A stretch of DNA of 64,000 nt from Siphonodentalium dalli (GCA_032622095.1 CP136063.1:30134987-30198986); one strand, 5' to 3'; positions 1 through 11,898 are shown, numbered from the stretch's first letter. Notes: generated from the sequence alone by a model not told the origin. Numbers and translations: made by a program.

Positions 1-2130
1 GTTTCTGTCAAATTAAGGGGTCCAAATTGTTCTAATTGGACTAAAACAGTCACTGGGCATATCAATTCTGCAAATATTGTCATAACATCCAATGTTTCTG
101 CCAAATTAAGGAGTCCTCATTGTTCTAATTAGACTAAAACAGTCACTGGGCATATAAATTCTGCAAATATTGTCATAACATCCCATGTTTCTGCCAAATT
201 AAGGGGTCCCCATTGTTCTAATTGGACTAAAACAGTCACTGGGCATATAAATTCTGCAAATATTGTCATAACATCCCATGTTTTGGCCAAATAAAGGGGT
301 CCCCATTGTTCTAATTGGACTAAAACAGTCACTGGGCATATAAATTCTGCAAATATTGTCATAACATCCCATGTTTCTGCCAAATTAAGGTGTCCTCGTT
401 GTTCTAATTAGACTAAAACAGTCACTGGGCATATACATTCTGCAAATATTGTCATAACATCCCATGTTTCTGCCAAATTAAGGGGTCCCCATTGTTCTAA
501 TTGGACTAAAACAGTCACTGGGCATATAAATTCTGCAAATATTGTCATAACATCAGATAACATCCCATGTTTCTGCCAAATTAAGGGGTTACCATTGTTC
601 TAATTATACTAAAACAGTCACTGGGCATATAAATTCTGCAAATATCGTCATAACATCACATGTTTCTGCCAAATTAAGGGGTCTCCGTTGTTCTAATTGG
701 ACTAAATCAGTCACTGGGCATATAAATTCTGCATATATTGTCATAACATCCCATGTTTCTGCCAAATTAAGGTGTCCCCATTGTTCTAATTAGACTAAAA
801 CAGTCACTGGTCATATAAATTCTGCAAATATTGTCATAACATCCCATGTTTTGCCAAATTAAGGGGTCCCCATTGTTCTAATTGGACTAAAACAGTCACT
901 GGGCATATCAATTCTGCAAATATTGTCATACCATCCCATGTTTCTGCCAAATTAAGGGGTCCCGATTGTTCTAATGTGATTAAGACAGTCACTGTGCATA
1001 TCAATTCTGCAAATATTGTCATAACACCCCATGTTTCTGCCAAATTAAGGGGTCCCCATTGATCTACTAGTAATTGGAATGAAACAGTCACTGGGCATAT
1101 CAATTCTGCAAATATTGTCATAACATCACATGTTTCTGCCAAATTAAGGGTCTCCATTGTTCTAATTGGATTAAAACAGTCACTGGGCATATACATTTTG
1201 GCAAATATTGTCATAATATCCCATGTTTATGCTAAATTAATGGGTCCCCATTGTTCTAATTGGATTAAAACAGTCAATGGGCATATCAATTCTTCAAATA
1301 TTGTCATAACATCCCATCTTTCTGCCAAATTAAGGTGTCCCCATTGATCTAATTGGACTAAAACAGTCACTGAGCATATAAATTCTGCAAATATCGTCAT
1401 AACATCACATGTTTCTGCCAAACTAAGGGGTCTCCATTGTTCTAATTGGACTAAAACAGTCACTGGGCATATAAATTCTGCAAATATTGTCATAACATCC
1501 CATGTTTCTGCCAAATTAAGGTGTCCCCATTGTTCTAATTAGACAAACAGTCACTGGGCATATCAATTCTGCAAATATTGTCATAACATCCCATGTTTCT
1601 GCCAAAATTAAGGGGTCTCCATTGTTCTAATTGGACTAAAGCAGTCACTGGGCATATAAATTCTGCAAATATTGTCATAACATTCCATGTTTCTGCCAAA
1701 TTAAGGTGTCCCCATTGTTCTAATTAGACTAAAACAGTCACTGGGCATATAAATTCTGCAAATATTGTCATAACATCCCATGTTTCTGCCAAATTAAGGG
1801 GTCTCCATTGTTCTAATTGGACTAAAACAGTCACTGGGCATATAAATTCTACAAATATTGTCATAACATCCCATGTTTCTGCCAAATTAAGGTGTCCCCA
1901 TTGTTCTAATCAGACTAAAACAGTCACTGGGCATATCAATTCTGCAAATACCGGTATTGTCATAACATCCCATGTTTTGCCAAATTAAGGGGTCCCCGTT
2001 GTTCTAATTGAACTAAAACAGTCACTGGGCATATAAATTCTGCAAATATTGGCATAACATCCCATGTTTCTGCCAAATTAAGGGGTCCCCATTGTTCTAA
2101 TGTGATTAAGACAGTCACTGGGCATATAAA
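1..2130. repeat. 93-bp tandem satellite array (about 23 copies)
   Basis: A 93-bp unit repeats head to tail from the first base of the window. A landmark is GTCACTGGGCATATAAATTC, followed by a conserved TCATAACATCCCATGTTTC. Copies differ by scattered substitutions and rare small indels, for example an 11-bp insertion near 553. Because 93 is 31 codons, the minus strand stays open for several units and gives 84-126 aa frames that I regard as artefacts. The array runs off the left edge and ends sharply at 2130, where the head of the first finger-gene module begins. Confidence 0.95.
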
Positions 2131-3845
2131 TCATTACTTAAATTGTGTTTATGGAAGTCTGGATCCCATTAGCAGTTTGTTTTCAGTACATTTTAATATT
2201 CATTGGAATGTAAACAATTATTCTCTAACAGAAATCATGGTGGATACGAAAACTGAATGTCCCACCTTTATAACGTCATAATAACGACATTTCAAATCCT
2301 GTGTACCCTTCAGCACTTTTTTTGGTGAGAGTGACCCTTTCAGCATTAGTACTCGTACTAGTATTAGTTAATACTGCACTACTGTCAATATTCTAACTTC
2401 ACTTTACATCAATCATCAATTCAAAAACTGATCGTTTTATGTGTTGAATTTAGTTTAAACTTTTAAAAAAGCCTGGTTGAATATCTACCATATGGTGCGT
2501 CGTTCCTACCCTCAAGCTGCTGCCATTGATACATCCAATGTTATTTTTTATATTTTGCATGCGAAGAGGTAGACTGCTTGAGACCTCGTGGTAGATACAT
2601 TCACTCCAGGCATTCAACTTTTTGGATCTAAACTTTGACAATTCAGCCAAACACACTATTTTCATATCAGTGATGATTGATGATACACCATTTCTTTCTG
2701 TAGTGTATGATGACCGGATACAGGTAGCTTAAATTAAAGACTTTAAAAAGCCTGACAAAGATCGTTTGTGATGATATAAATATAAATTTATTTAACTTTC
2801 AGGGAAATATGTTAGCTACTAGGAGAAATAAGCTACGTAAAAGTTAAAGGGCATATGTCGACATTACCGACATTCATATGGCATTAGCAGATTGCTGCAT
2901 CCAGTAGAATGGTACTATTATAGTATCACACTGTGTTCATGAGTGAGCCACTTAACGGAGCAGCACCTATTGCATGCTAAAACTATAGTTTAAACAGTTT
3001 ATATTTTGGCATATATCTACACGTACATGTACATCCAAGTTATAAATTTATCTATCCCTATTTAAAAAAAAAAGGAATAAGCAATATGTATAACACCAGC
3101 TACATGTACCTATCGCATTAATTTTCAGTTGTCCATGTCATGTAACAAATAAGCATATTTTAAACAGGTACATGTAGATATCATTTCATCATTCATTTGT
3201 AAGACAGTTTATCTAACTGGGACCCACTTATAATTCCATGCAAGACTATAAATATTTTAGCAAATAATTTAATATTAAGAAGTCCATATCCATGGTACCA
3301 CATTCTGACATTAATTATACAGTACTATAGTAAGTGTTGGCAGTGGGTTAAGAAGGGGCAGCTTGATGCACTGGAGAATATTTTTATATTCCATATACTC
3401 TTGGCAAATATTTCAAGAAACTGGATTTGAATTCATAATTTGATGACACTCTGTTGAGACACTTCTGACAGATGGAAGCAGGCGCCGGTAATTTCTGAAC
3501 AAAGATGTTAATTTCCGTCGCACGTCTTCTTTCATACATTTAGTTTTGTTCAACTTAAACATCGTGATTTGTCTGTCAAGCAGGCAAAACACACGGCCTT
3601 TGATTTATTTCGGGGAGTTGAAAAGCCCGTGGGCATTCTGAATGGGATTCCCCAGTCTAAAAATTGCTGTATCCGTCAGCACAGTTAAAAAAGTTACAAT
3701 CCTTATGGCAGTGGTATCTCAGCGTAGCGATGAGAGATAACTCTGCCTGGAGTTTTAATCTGTTGGTCTCAAGACGAGAGATCCGGTTCATTTTCCGGCA
3801 CGAAATTTATAGAATGTTGTGACTTTAAACCGCCCGGTAGCACAC
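2131..3845. repeat. Module head, copy 1
   Basis: This block is repeated nearly base for base at 23930-26500 and 33740-36330, upstream of loci 3 and 4. Copy 1 lacks the 713-bp insertion present in the other two: AATAA at 2827-2831 is the empty site. It also lacks about 150 bp near 3812 that the other copies keep. At 3845 the shared sequence stops and resumes at 7827, so about 4 kb has been inserted here. Two short minus-strand frames (2450-2665 and around 3430-3600) recur in the other copies but resemble no protein I know. Confidence 0.85.
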
Positions 3846-4096
3846 GGTCTGCGACAATTGGCCGTCAGATCAGAATAGATTTTCGTCCCTGTGTCAACTT
3901 TGGCTGAAGATTTAATGCGGGTGAGTTCGATCAGAACCCCAGCACCGACCTGCCAAAGCCCGAAATTCTACTATTAAGGTAACTAAATAAAATGAGTTTG
4001 TTCACAAATAATTTGAAAATATTACAATATGACATTTAATTATAACATGATATTTATTTCATTTAAATATTACAACATGATATTTTGTCATTTCAG

Positions 4097-4789
4097 GTCT
4101 TCGAATCACTGCTCAAATTACTACCAGATGAACTTGCGGTGAAGACAGTGACAATGGACTTTGAAAAGGCAACATAGAAGTCCATACACAAGCTACTACC
4201 AGAGGTAGAAAGACGTGGTTGTTATTTTCACTGGACTGGAAATAAGGGTATAATTAGAATAATTTATAACAAACTGAAAATTTTCTTATTTATGTTTATA
4301 TCTTTTCATTTTTGTAGGCAACTGCGAAAGCTTTATGCTTTGCCACTTCTGCCAGCCAAACATCCGACAGCCAAAATCGGCAACATGCCGTTAATCTACG
4401 AGTATGTGGCATCACAGTGGCTGGACTCCCGATGCCTACCAATGGAATCGTGGTGCGTCTACGGGCGCTCCATCCGAACAAACAACGACACTGAGGGATG
4501 GCACAGACGCATCAAATACAAAAACAAGGCAACAAACATCCCATATTACATCCTGGTTCCAATGCTCAAGAAGGAATCGGCAACGACAGACATGACAGTA
4601 AAGTTGGTTGGTGAAAAAAAAATGAAAAGGTAACAAAGACTCCAGTATCGGGAGAACCAGGCGCAACTATTCTGCTTGTGGAGTAACTACGAAAACGGCG
4701 GCATCTCCACCAGTGGTCTGTTGAAGGCATGTTCAAAACTGTTTGTGCCAACAGTTGCTGTCGTTGCTGTCGAGTCGGCTGATTGTTAA
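4097..4789 (+). pseudogene. MULE-type transposase relic (C-terminal half)
   Basis: The reading frames match the C-terminal half of a Mutator-like (MULE) transposase, a nuclear DDE enzyme that cuts and pastes its own element. The first part (4097-4247, after a TTTCAG acceptor) carries MDFEKAT and GCYFHWT, matching the region around the second catalytic Asp. After a short AT-rich gap ending in TTTGTAG (4317) comes LRKLYALPLLPA, then RTNNDTEGWHRR and YYILVPML. The final part (4634-4789) has LFCLWSNYENG and LLKACSKL. It is dead: there is a TAG at 4175-4177 where Trp is usual, a TAA at 4631-4633, and about 25 residues appear missing between the two parts. The N-terminal domain is absent. Whether it mobilised the surrounding 4-kb insertion is unknown. 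Confidence 0.75.
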
Positions 4790-6207
4790 TCAAATAACAA
4801 ATATCATGTCCCATATTGTTACTTGCGCCAGTCCATGCTGGACGCAAGTAATGTTTTCGGCTCGGATGTCTGTCCTTCCGTGAATATGTTACGTCATACC
4901 GGAAGTACATATTGTAAAAAATGAACACGCGCTAATAATATGAAATGGTTGCATCAATTGTAATTTAAATCCACATATATACTTAATTTGCTTTGTTATC
5001 TGGTTTTATTTTGGTAATAAATCGTTCATAAATGAACAATATTGAATTATTTCTTTCTGGAAACCGATCAAGACGCCATGACGTCACGACGCACATCAGG
5101 ACGTCACAAGCTACATGGGCGCGCAAAACACCAGACATAATTGCGTCGATGTCCAGACAGCTGAGACTCGTATTACACGGACAGGCTAAACCATTCCATC
5201 TGCCAACAACTTCGTGTTTGATTATTATAAATATAGATACTACATGTAAAACAAACGTCGGCAACAGTACATGCCCATTAGAAGCCTATTTTATATATCT
5301 TGAAACTCGAGGAAATGAGTTGAGATCAGTCTAAAAGATGCGTGCAAAATCTTTCTTTTTTTTCGCAGTGACTGTGAGGTGCGAACATATTTCTGGAAAG
5401 TTCAAAACATTTTCGAAAGATCCTGGTGCATATAAATCATGTCCGGTCAAACAATCGGGCGCGTGGTTCAATTGAAAAACAATTGCACTGAAAATGTGAA
5501 TGTGGAAACATGGATTATTAAAATGCCTTATTAATTAACTAGGAAAACAAGGTTTCTCCTTCTCAAAACGCAATAGACATTTTTATATGTTCCCGAAGTC
5601 TGTAGATCAGTCGCTAAGGGCATGTTCACATTGACACATTGTTAATCAAAGACTAACCAATGATCCCGTTTCCTTTATTTAATTGTGTCGGTATTTTGTA
5701 ATTTATTTTGATGGTTTTTGCCACTGGCATACACACTTGATATCATTCTAGTCAAACTAGTAAGTTAACCCAATTGGCATATACTATAGCATCGTCGGCA
5801 ACCAATCGTCTTCACACCCTTCATATGAACGATGTCTATATTGTTATATTAATATGTCAAACAACTCGTACGTATTACTAAGACTATCATTAGTGTAACT
5901 AGTGTAGATCAAATTGAGATAACAGAGATATTATGTCCGTACACACAACTATTTCAGCGATGGATGAACAGAGATTTGATATCTAGATTTTTGTTATCAA
6001 TCTCTCAAACGAGGGGCCAGCACCCGTGGTTCAATCTGTTGTTGTAAAGACACCACACAACATGCCAAATGTGTGATGGGCGCAAGTATAGGCAGCTCCA
6101 GTGAGTGCATTCTAGTTGTTAATGTTAATATGTTATTGTTATTTTAAAATAAAGAATAAAGTAAGAAATTAATACTGTTTCCCCCCATTCCCAACATGGT
6201 ACAACAC
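4790..6207. other. No gene recognised
   Basis: This AT-rich stretch holds overlapping short frames on both strands (for example 4983-5264 and 5032-5334) with no recognisable domain and no paralogous copy in the window. I see no RNA gene, terminal repeat or coding exon. Confidence 0.5.
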
Positions 6208-6378
6208 ACGGTACGAAACGACCAATTAATTTTCTACATGGTACGAAACGACCAATTGATTTTCTACATGGTACGAAACGACCAAACAATGCGGTACGAA
6301 ACGACCAAAAAATATGGTACGAAACGACCAGATGATACGAAACGTCCAGGTACGAAACGACCATGGTACGAAACGTCT
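6208..6378. repeat. Short tandem repeat with ACGAAACGACC core
   Basis: Three 30-bp units, each containing GGTACGAAACGACC plus an AATT-rich spacer, are followed by five shorter degenerate units that keep ACGAAACG(A/T)CC. Open frames on both strands here are compositional. Confidence 0.85.
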
Positions 6379-6844
6379 AGGATCAGGGAGCTAAATGTGT
6401 TCTATAGTCGGGGAGTGAGTACACCGTGGAATGCTAAAGGTGAAGGTAACTGAAGAATGAATGACCTTCACATGATACATGCGACACGTTATTAAACGGG
6501 ATGACATCGCGTTTATTTGATTTGTACATAATATCTAAATAATTTAAACTGGTGAATGAATGGGGGAACGGATTTTTGTGAGCGGGAAATGTATTTAACT
6601 AGCTGTTGTATATCTGGGTTTTTCCAGATCAAATTTGGCTGTGGGATAGCCCTGTCGTACACTTGGGGATTTATTTAAAAAAGTAAACACATGACCTATG
6701 ATTTTTCTTGCATTTTCGTGATCAACTGGTGTCAATCTAGCTGGGTAAACATCACTGGTATGGCCCGCATGCTTCAATTCAGTGAATTTGGCCGAAACGT
6801 TAACACTGTCGCCTATGGGAAACCATTTAGTTCAGTGATTCCTA
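6379..6844. repeat. Duplicated segment, longer copy
   Basis: 6379-6432 matches 7655-7709 and 6738-6844 matches 7709-7815. The intervening 305 bp (6433-6737) is absent from the second copy. The missing piece has no GT..AG borders, so a deletion or insertion explains it better than splicing. Confidence 0.75.
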
Positions 6845-7654
6845 TAAGAAATATTTGAATTTTACGAAATATCACGTCTCGCCATGATAAGTTGTTAATT
6901 CCATATTTTCTTATTTTCAAATGATAATGACCACATTTTGGACAGATTTAAAGAAGAAACGCATGGATTTGCCTGTAGATAGTAAAGAAAGTGATAAATC
7001 TCGTAATTTTGCATGGATGTCATGTACCATTAGGCGGTCAGGGGGTCTAAAGCCCACCTCCCCACAATTCTGAGGAGTGTTAGCCCCCCCCCCCCCCCCC
7101 CCATTGGGAAAAGGTGTCATTTGACCAATTAAGCTTTTCCGGCACCCAGTAGCCTTATCTGGGACCGTAGCCCCACCCCAAGGCGGGGGGTGGGGGTGAT
7201 GGCATCACCACTAGAGTTACTGTCGTGCAAAACTGTCATGGCAGCTTTGTTAAACAGACAGTATGCCCTGCCATCTGGTAAAATTTCATGCCTGAAGCTG
7301 TGTCTGATGTTGTATCATAATGTTTCGATAGTTAAATTGACGTATGATTGCTTTACATTGCTATTAAAATATTTTTCCCTCTCAAAATGTATATTAACAT
7401 TTCCTCTTCAATTTAGTAATATTATGGTATATAAGGACATACTTCAGTTATACAAGATGCATTAGCTAGTAAAATTGAAAAAAAAAGCTAAAATTTTTGG
7501 CTTTATTTTGAGGATTGACACTAATTTTCAGGATGCCTCATATTGGAAAAATAAACCACTACTGCTCGATATAATCCATTTTTGATTTCAGTAAGGTCTA
7601 TATTTTGATAAAATACTATAAGAAACGCTGTGTTTCACACATATACATTTATAT
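6845..7654. other. No gene recognised; 19-bp poly-C run
   Basis: Apart from a homopolymer of 19 C at 7084-7102 and a G-rich patch near 7185, nothing stands out. The 91-codon plus-strand frame at 7190-7465 has no recognisable motif. Confidence 0.5.
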
Positions 7655-7815
7655 AGGAATCAGTGAGCTAAATGTGTTCTAGAGTCGGGGAGCGAGTACA
7701 CCGTGGAATAGCTGGGTAAACATCACTGGTATGGCCCGCAGGCTTCAATTCAGTGAATTTGGCCGAAACGTTAACACTGTCGCCTATGGGAAACCATTTA
7801 GTTCAGTGATTCCTC
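7655..7815. repeat. Duplicated segment, shorter copy
   Basis: This copy of 6379-6844 lacks its middle 305 bp. It abuts the right border of the locus-1-specific insertion. Confidence 0.75.
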
Positions 7816-7826
7816 TAGAAGCCGTC

Positions 7827-8249
7827 GCACACTTACTCACATGTAGACTGTGTATTCATCTATCGTTTCGTGGATGGTGCATCTAATCACAACCACATAT
7901 TTAGACGCACGTTTATTGCACACAAGACGATATTTCCTTTGTCCTTTGATACCAGATCCTTCCTTATCTTCTTCTTCTTTTTAAATATCCACCCATTTAG
8001 GGTGAAGCATTCTGGTATGTACACACCGGGGCATGTGCAGTATCTAGTTTTATAAAACAACAATTGGATACATGTACATGTCACGGAGATGTGCAGGTCT
8101 GACTATCAGTCTGTGCAAAATTTCACGTGTGAACAGTTCACGAATATCTTTAGTCAAGAGACGGAGATCGGTATCTTGAACGGTCTCGCTGCCACGGACG
8201 AGGAGAAATCATTGAACATCGATGGACCAAGAATGAACTGCAGCTTATC
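7827..8249 (+). other. Conserved 5' region of locus 1, with an open upstream frame
   Basis: This block recurs upstream of loci 2, 3, 4, 6 and 7. It contains a frame (8089-8301) encoding FTCEQFTNIFSQETEIGI and continuing to MNCSLSINIATTRDKQRIY before a TGA. The frame is also open in loci 2, 3 and 7, but is broken in locus 4 (a TAG) and locus 6 (an insertion). There is no conserved ATG at its start: loci 2, 3 and 7 have GTG at the equivalent place. I know no matching protein family. It could be an upstream exon, a short upstream ORF, or chance. Confidence 0.4.
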
Positions 8250-8340
8250 TATAAATATAGCCACTACACGAGATAAACAGCGGATATATAGGACTATCTG
8301 ACGTCACGAGATAAACAGCGGATATATAGGACTATCTGAC
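8250..8340 (+). promoter_or_regulatory. Candidate core promoter of locus 1: TATA box, CRE, 38-bp doublet
   Basis: TATAAATA lies at 8250-8257. Two direct copies of a 36-bp sequence containing GAGATAAACAGCGGATATAT start at 8267 and 8305. The perfect palindrome TGACGTCA, the CRE/ATF consensus, spans their junction at 8299-8306. If the TATA box works, transcription would begin near 8280 and leave a 5' leader of about 70 nt before the ATG at 8352. The arrangement recurs at loci 2, 3, 4 and (with an altered TATA) 7. Confidence 0.45.
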
Positions 8341-8351
8341 TATTCTACACA

Positions 8352-9584
8352 ATGGGAGATGCTAACCTGAATAACCATGAGACCGCCATCACAGGTAATA
8401 AACGACATGACTGTGACGTATGTGGGAAACTGTTCGCCACTCCAGGCAGCTTGGTGAGACATAAGATAATCCACACCGGAGATAAGCCTCGCCATTGTGA
8501 AATATGCGGAAAATCATTTAATGGATCGGGCAGCTTGGTGAAACATAAGACAATCCACACCGGAGATAAACCTTACCACTGTGATATATGCGGGAAATCA
8601 TTTAATCAATCGAGCGACTTGGTGAAACATAAGAGAATCCACACCGGAGATAAGCCTTATCGTTGTGAAATATGCGGGAAATCATTTAATCAATCGGGCA
8701 GCTTGGTGACACATATGACAATCCACACCGGAGATAAACCTTATCGTTGTGATATATGCGGGAAATCGTTTAATACATCGAGCTACTTGGTGACACATAA
8801 GAGAATCCACACCGGGGATAAACCTTACCATTGTGATGTATGCGGGAAATCATCTAATACATCGAGCGACTTGGTGACACATAAGAGAATCCACACCGGA
8901 GATAAACCTTACCATTGTGATATATGCGGGAAATCATCTAATACATCGCGCGACTTGGTGACACATATGAGAATCCACACCGGAGATAAACCTTACCATT
9001 GTGATATATGCGGGAAATCGTTTAATACTTTGAGCAACTTGGTGACACATAAGAGAATCCACACCGGAGATAAACCTTATCGTTGTGATATATGCGGGAA
9101 ATCGTTTAATACATCGAGCTACTTGGTGACACATAAGAGAATCCACACCGGAGATAAACCTTATCGTTGTGATATATGCGGGAAATCGTTTAATACATCG
9201 AGCTACTTGGTGACACATAAGAGAATCCACACCGGGGATAAACCTTACCATTGTGATGTATGCGGGAAATCATCTAATACATCGAGCGACTTGGTGACAC
9301 ATAAGAGAATCCACACCGGAGATAAACCTTACCGCTGTGATATATGCGGGAAATCATCTAATACATCGCGCGACTTGGTGACACATATGAGAATCCACAC
9401 CGGAGATAAACCTTACCATTGTGATATATGCGGGAAATCGTTTAATACTTTGAGCAACTTGGTGACACATAAGAGAATCCACACCGGAGATGAACCTTAC
9501 CGTTGTGATATATGCGGGAAATCATTTAATCGATCGGGCAGCTTGGTGAAACATAAGAGAATCCACACTGGAGATAAGCTTTAA
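8352..9584 (+). CDS. Locus 1: poly-C2H2 zinc-finger protein, 410 aa, 14 fingers
   Basis: Each finger is C-X2-C-X12-H-X3-H joined by HTGDKPY linkers, a variant of the canonical TGEKP linker, so the protein should bind DNA in the nucleus. The ATG sits in a strong Kozak context (ACAATGG) and opens MGDANLNNHET. Finger 1 (ATPGSLVR helix) is the same in most loci. Fingers 5-9 and 10-14 are a 420-bp tandem duplication: 8821 onward repeats at 9241 onward. No KRAB, SCAN, BTB or ZAD domain is present, so partners and targets are unknown. The frame ends at an in-frame TAA (9582-9584) created by a 3-bp gain in the linker. Three more fingers and the usual tail continue in frame after it, so this stop is probably a later truncation. 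The same stop is found in locus 2. Expression cannot be judged from sequence. Confidence 0.85.
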   Translation: MGDANLNNHETAITGNKRHDCDVCGKLFATPGSLVRHKIIHTGDKPRHCEICGKSFNGSGSLVKHKTIHTGDKPYHCDICGKSFNQSSDLVKHKRIHTGDKPYRCEICGKSFNQSGSLVTHMTIHTGDKPYRCDICGKSFNTSSYLVTHKRIHTGDKPYHCDVCGKSSNTSSDLVTHKRIHTGDKPYHCDICGKSSNTSRDLVTHMRIHTGDKPYHCDICGKSFNTLSNLVTHKRIHTGDKPYRCDICGKSFNTSSYLVTHKRIHTGDKPYRCDICGKSFNTSSYLVTHKRIHTGDKPYHCDVCGKSSNTSSDLVTHKRIHTGDKPYRCDICGKSSNTSRDLVTHMRIHTGDKPYHCDICGKSFNTLSNLVTHKRIHTGDEPYRCDICGKSFNRSGSLVKHKRIHTGDKL

Positions 9585-9857
<273 letters not shown>

Positions 9858-10170
9858 ATTCGTGACGTTAAATATATTCGTCGAAGGAGGATTGGAAACA
9901 ATCTTAGATTCCAATGAAAGAGCGGAAAAGGAGGGCAGAATGAATCTTATCCCTAAATTACTATTTCTGTGGCTTCAAGGGTGAAAGATATTTGATTTGA
10001 GTCAAGGAACCTATCTATCAGAATGAATCTTCTTCGCAAATTAGCTTTGCACTATGAACTATGATTGGGAGGCCTTGCTCAAATTATATGCAGTACTAGT
10101 ATGCAGTGGATTCCGCACATAGAGTTTGGTGAAAGCTCATTGGAAAATAACACTAGTGAAGGTCCATTTA
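9858..10170. other. 3' flank of locus 1, shared with other loci
   Basis: The sequence after the stop (GGAGGATTGGAAACAATC, then GGAGGGCAGAATGAATC) recurs after every locus that keeps its 3' end. It is probably 3' UTR or immediate flank. No AATAAA is present in this copy; loci 2 and 7 have GAATAAATC at the equivalent place. Confidence 0.6.
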
Positions 10171-10520
10171 TACTTACTATTAGAACGGTATTCATGAGAC
10201 CCTATGTATCAGTAGCCCCGTTCTTACTATTAGAGCGGTATACATGATACACTATGTATCAGCAGCTCCATTATTACTATTATAACGGTATACATGAGAC
10301 CCATATCAGTAGCCCCGTTCTTACTATTATAACGGTATACATGAGACCCTATGCATCAGTAGCCTCGTTCTTACTATTATAACGGTATACATGAGACCCT
10401 ATGTATCAGTAGCCCCGTTCTTACTATTATGACGGTATACATGAGACCCTGTGTATCAGTAGCTCCATTCTTACTATTAGAACTGTATACATGAGTCCCA
10501 ATGTATCAGTAGCTCCATTC
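10171..10520. repeat. 50-bp minisatellite, 7 copies (locus 1)
   Basis: A 50-bp unit containing CTTACTATTAGAACGGTATA and ending GTATCAGTAGC is repeated about seven times. The same array follows the other loci with different copy numbers: 7, 5, 2, 1 and 7. A lone degenerate unit lies at about 10924. Confidence 0.9.
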
Positions 10521-11898
10521 CTGTAACCACGCCTCGTTGATATTGGGTAATTACGATTTGTATCAACATGAGTTATTTCATTAGATATGTATCCGAAATG
10601 GTTAATTCTGTTATTCGTGGTCGCATTTTGTTACAAATACCCATAGCGAGCTCCATGTAAGCTTAAATGTCGTTTATATTTAATATAACATACACAATTC
10701 CCGTATTCTTTTCCCAAGTATGATAGTCATACAGCCTTCCGCCTTAAATCAATCATGTTTATTGTGAAATAATTTGCACGACATCCCACCGATTTGAAGA
10801 ACAAATCTTACTTGAACGCGAATAAATGTAAAATGTGTCCGACGGCGATCCTCTCACTCGTGGGTACCAATCTTGTTGTTATTTTAATAGAAATGACCAA
10901 TGTTGGGTCCTAGTATTGCAAATATATACTTACTATTAGAACGGTATACATGAGACCCAATGTACCAAATATGGTATGTTAGTTTACAACACCAAAATAC
11001 AGATCTTTCCTGTCCGAGCAGATATATCAACCATACTTTGTCGGTTCGAATTTGTCATGGTGGTGGTATGCCAGCACCGCCGGTTCAATCTCTTGTTTGC
11101 AATTGATTTTGATACATCAAAGTTGTTGGCAGGATATTTTCAAACCAGTGGAATAAGATACATACCAATGACCCATTAAAGCACCACCCTCATATGCATA
11201 TTACTTGGTGTATTTAAGACTTACGAATAAATCACCGATTTGACTCGGAAAATTGTTATATGTATCATTTTACCATTATCTCTTAAAGGTACGCAATCCG
11301 ATTATGCACCCCTAACTTACTTTTTCTTTGGCTCTATGGGTAATAATATTTGATTCGAGTCGATGAACCTATGCAAAGCTCAGAGTGATCAGATATTGAT
11401 TTTTGACGTTTGTAATTTTCTCGAGATGTGTACTAATAATTGCCACAGAAACACTTATTCAGACGGACGAAGATGGATAACTCTGAACTCAAGTGGTAAT
11501 AATAACGCAATATTTACCGAGAACATTCTTTTGATGGCGTGTTCTGGGCCACAAACAATAGAAATAACAAAACTTCAAAAATTGATATCTGATCACTGAG
11601 CGTTGATGGGTAGGTTCCTCGACTCGAATTAATTATTCTAAATAAAATTAATATTAATCGATAGAAGCATTTCTGGACAAGAGTCTTCGATTCAGATCTA
11701 ATATTTTATACCATAGTAATTATATAAAACATGCTTACAAAGAGATAATCCTCCTTTAACATGAACTGGTAAAGTACGGCAATTTTCTAACGTTGTGATT
11801 TTTTTTCGACTCCTAGCTGAGATACCTTCTGAAATGTGCCAAAATTTGGTATAAAACACAGAAATCAGTATGAAGCTCTAACATAAAATTCCATGTTG
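10521..11898. repeat. Locus 1 downstream flank (shared block)
   Basis: This block is nearly identical to 19526-20889 and 60206-61565, and close to 29239-30594. It contains GAATAAATG near 10820, a possible distant polyadenylation signal. It also contains one end of the ~530-bp inverted-repeat family (about 11630-11757, ending ATAATCCTCCTTTA). A 78-codon frame at 11363-11599 is shared by three copies but broken in locus 7's copy, and I recognise no domain in it. Confidence 0.7.

Larger units (their letters stand above)
3846..7826. mobile_element. Locus-1-specific ~4-kb insertion flanked by GCACAC
   Basis: In copy 3 of the module, sequence runs straight from GCCCGGAAGCACAC into TTACTCACATGTAGACTG (around 36310). 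In copy 1 the same two halves are separated by 3981 bp, with GCACAC at 3840-3845 and again at 7827-7832. That is what an insertion with a short target duplication would leave. I see no terminal inverted repeats, so the mechanism is open. The segment contains a broken MULE transposase (4097-4789), a short tandem repeat (6208-6378) and an internal partial duplication. Confidence 0.5.

Noticed and set aside
129..1514. Minus-strand ORFs of 84-126 codons in the satellite
   Set aside because: They follow from a 93-bp period and appear in different frames. No start or promoter context is conserved.
1..2130. CRISPR array
   Set aside because: The unit is repeated as a whole without unique spacers, and the window is eukaryotic.
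6433..6737. A retroposed, spliced copy at 7655-7815
   Set aside because: The segment missing from the second copy lacks GT and AG borders, so an intron is unlikely.
8934..9251. Antisense ORFs across the finger arrays (also in loci 2, 4, 5, 6 and 7)
   Set aside because: They are the reverse frame of the 84-bp finger repeat ([18 protein letters not shown] type) and carry no independent signal.
11363..11599. A 78-codon ORF shared by three downstream flanks
   Set aside because: Copies are almost identical, so there is no test of selection. Locus 7's copy is broken by a deletion.
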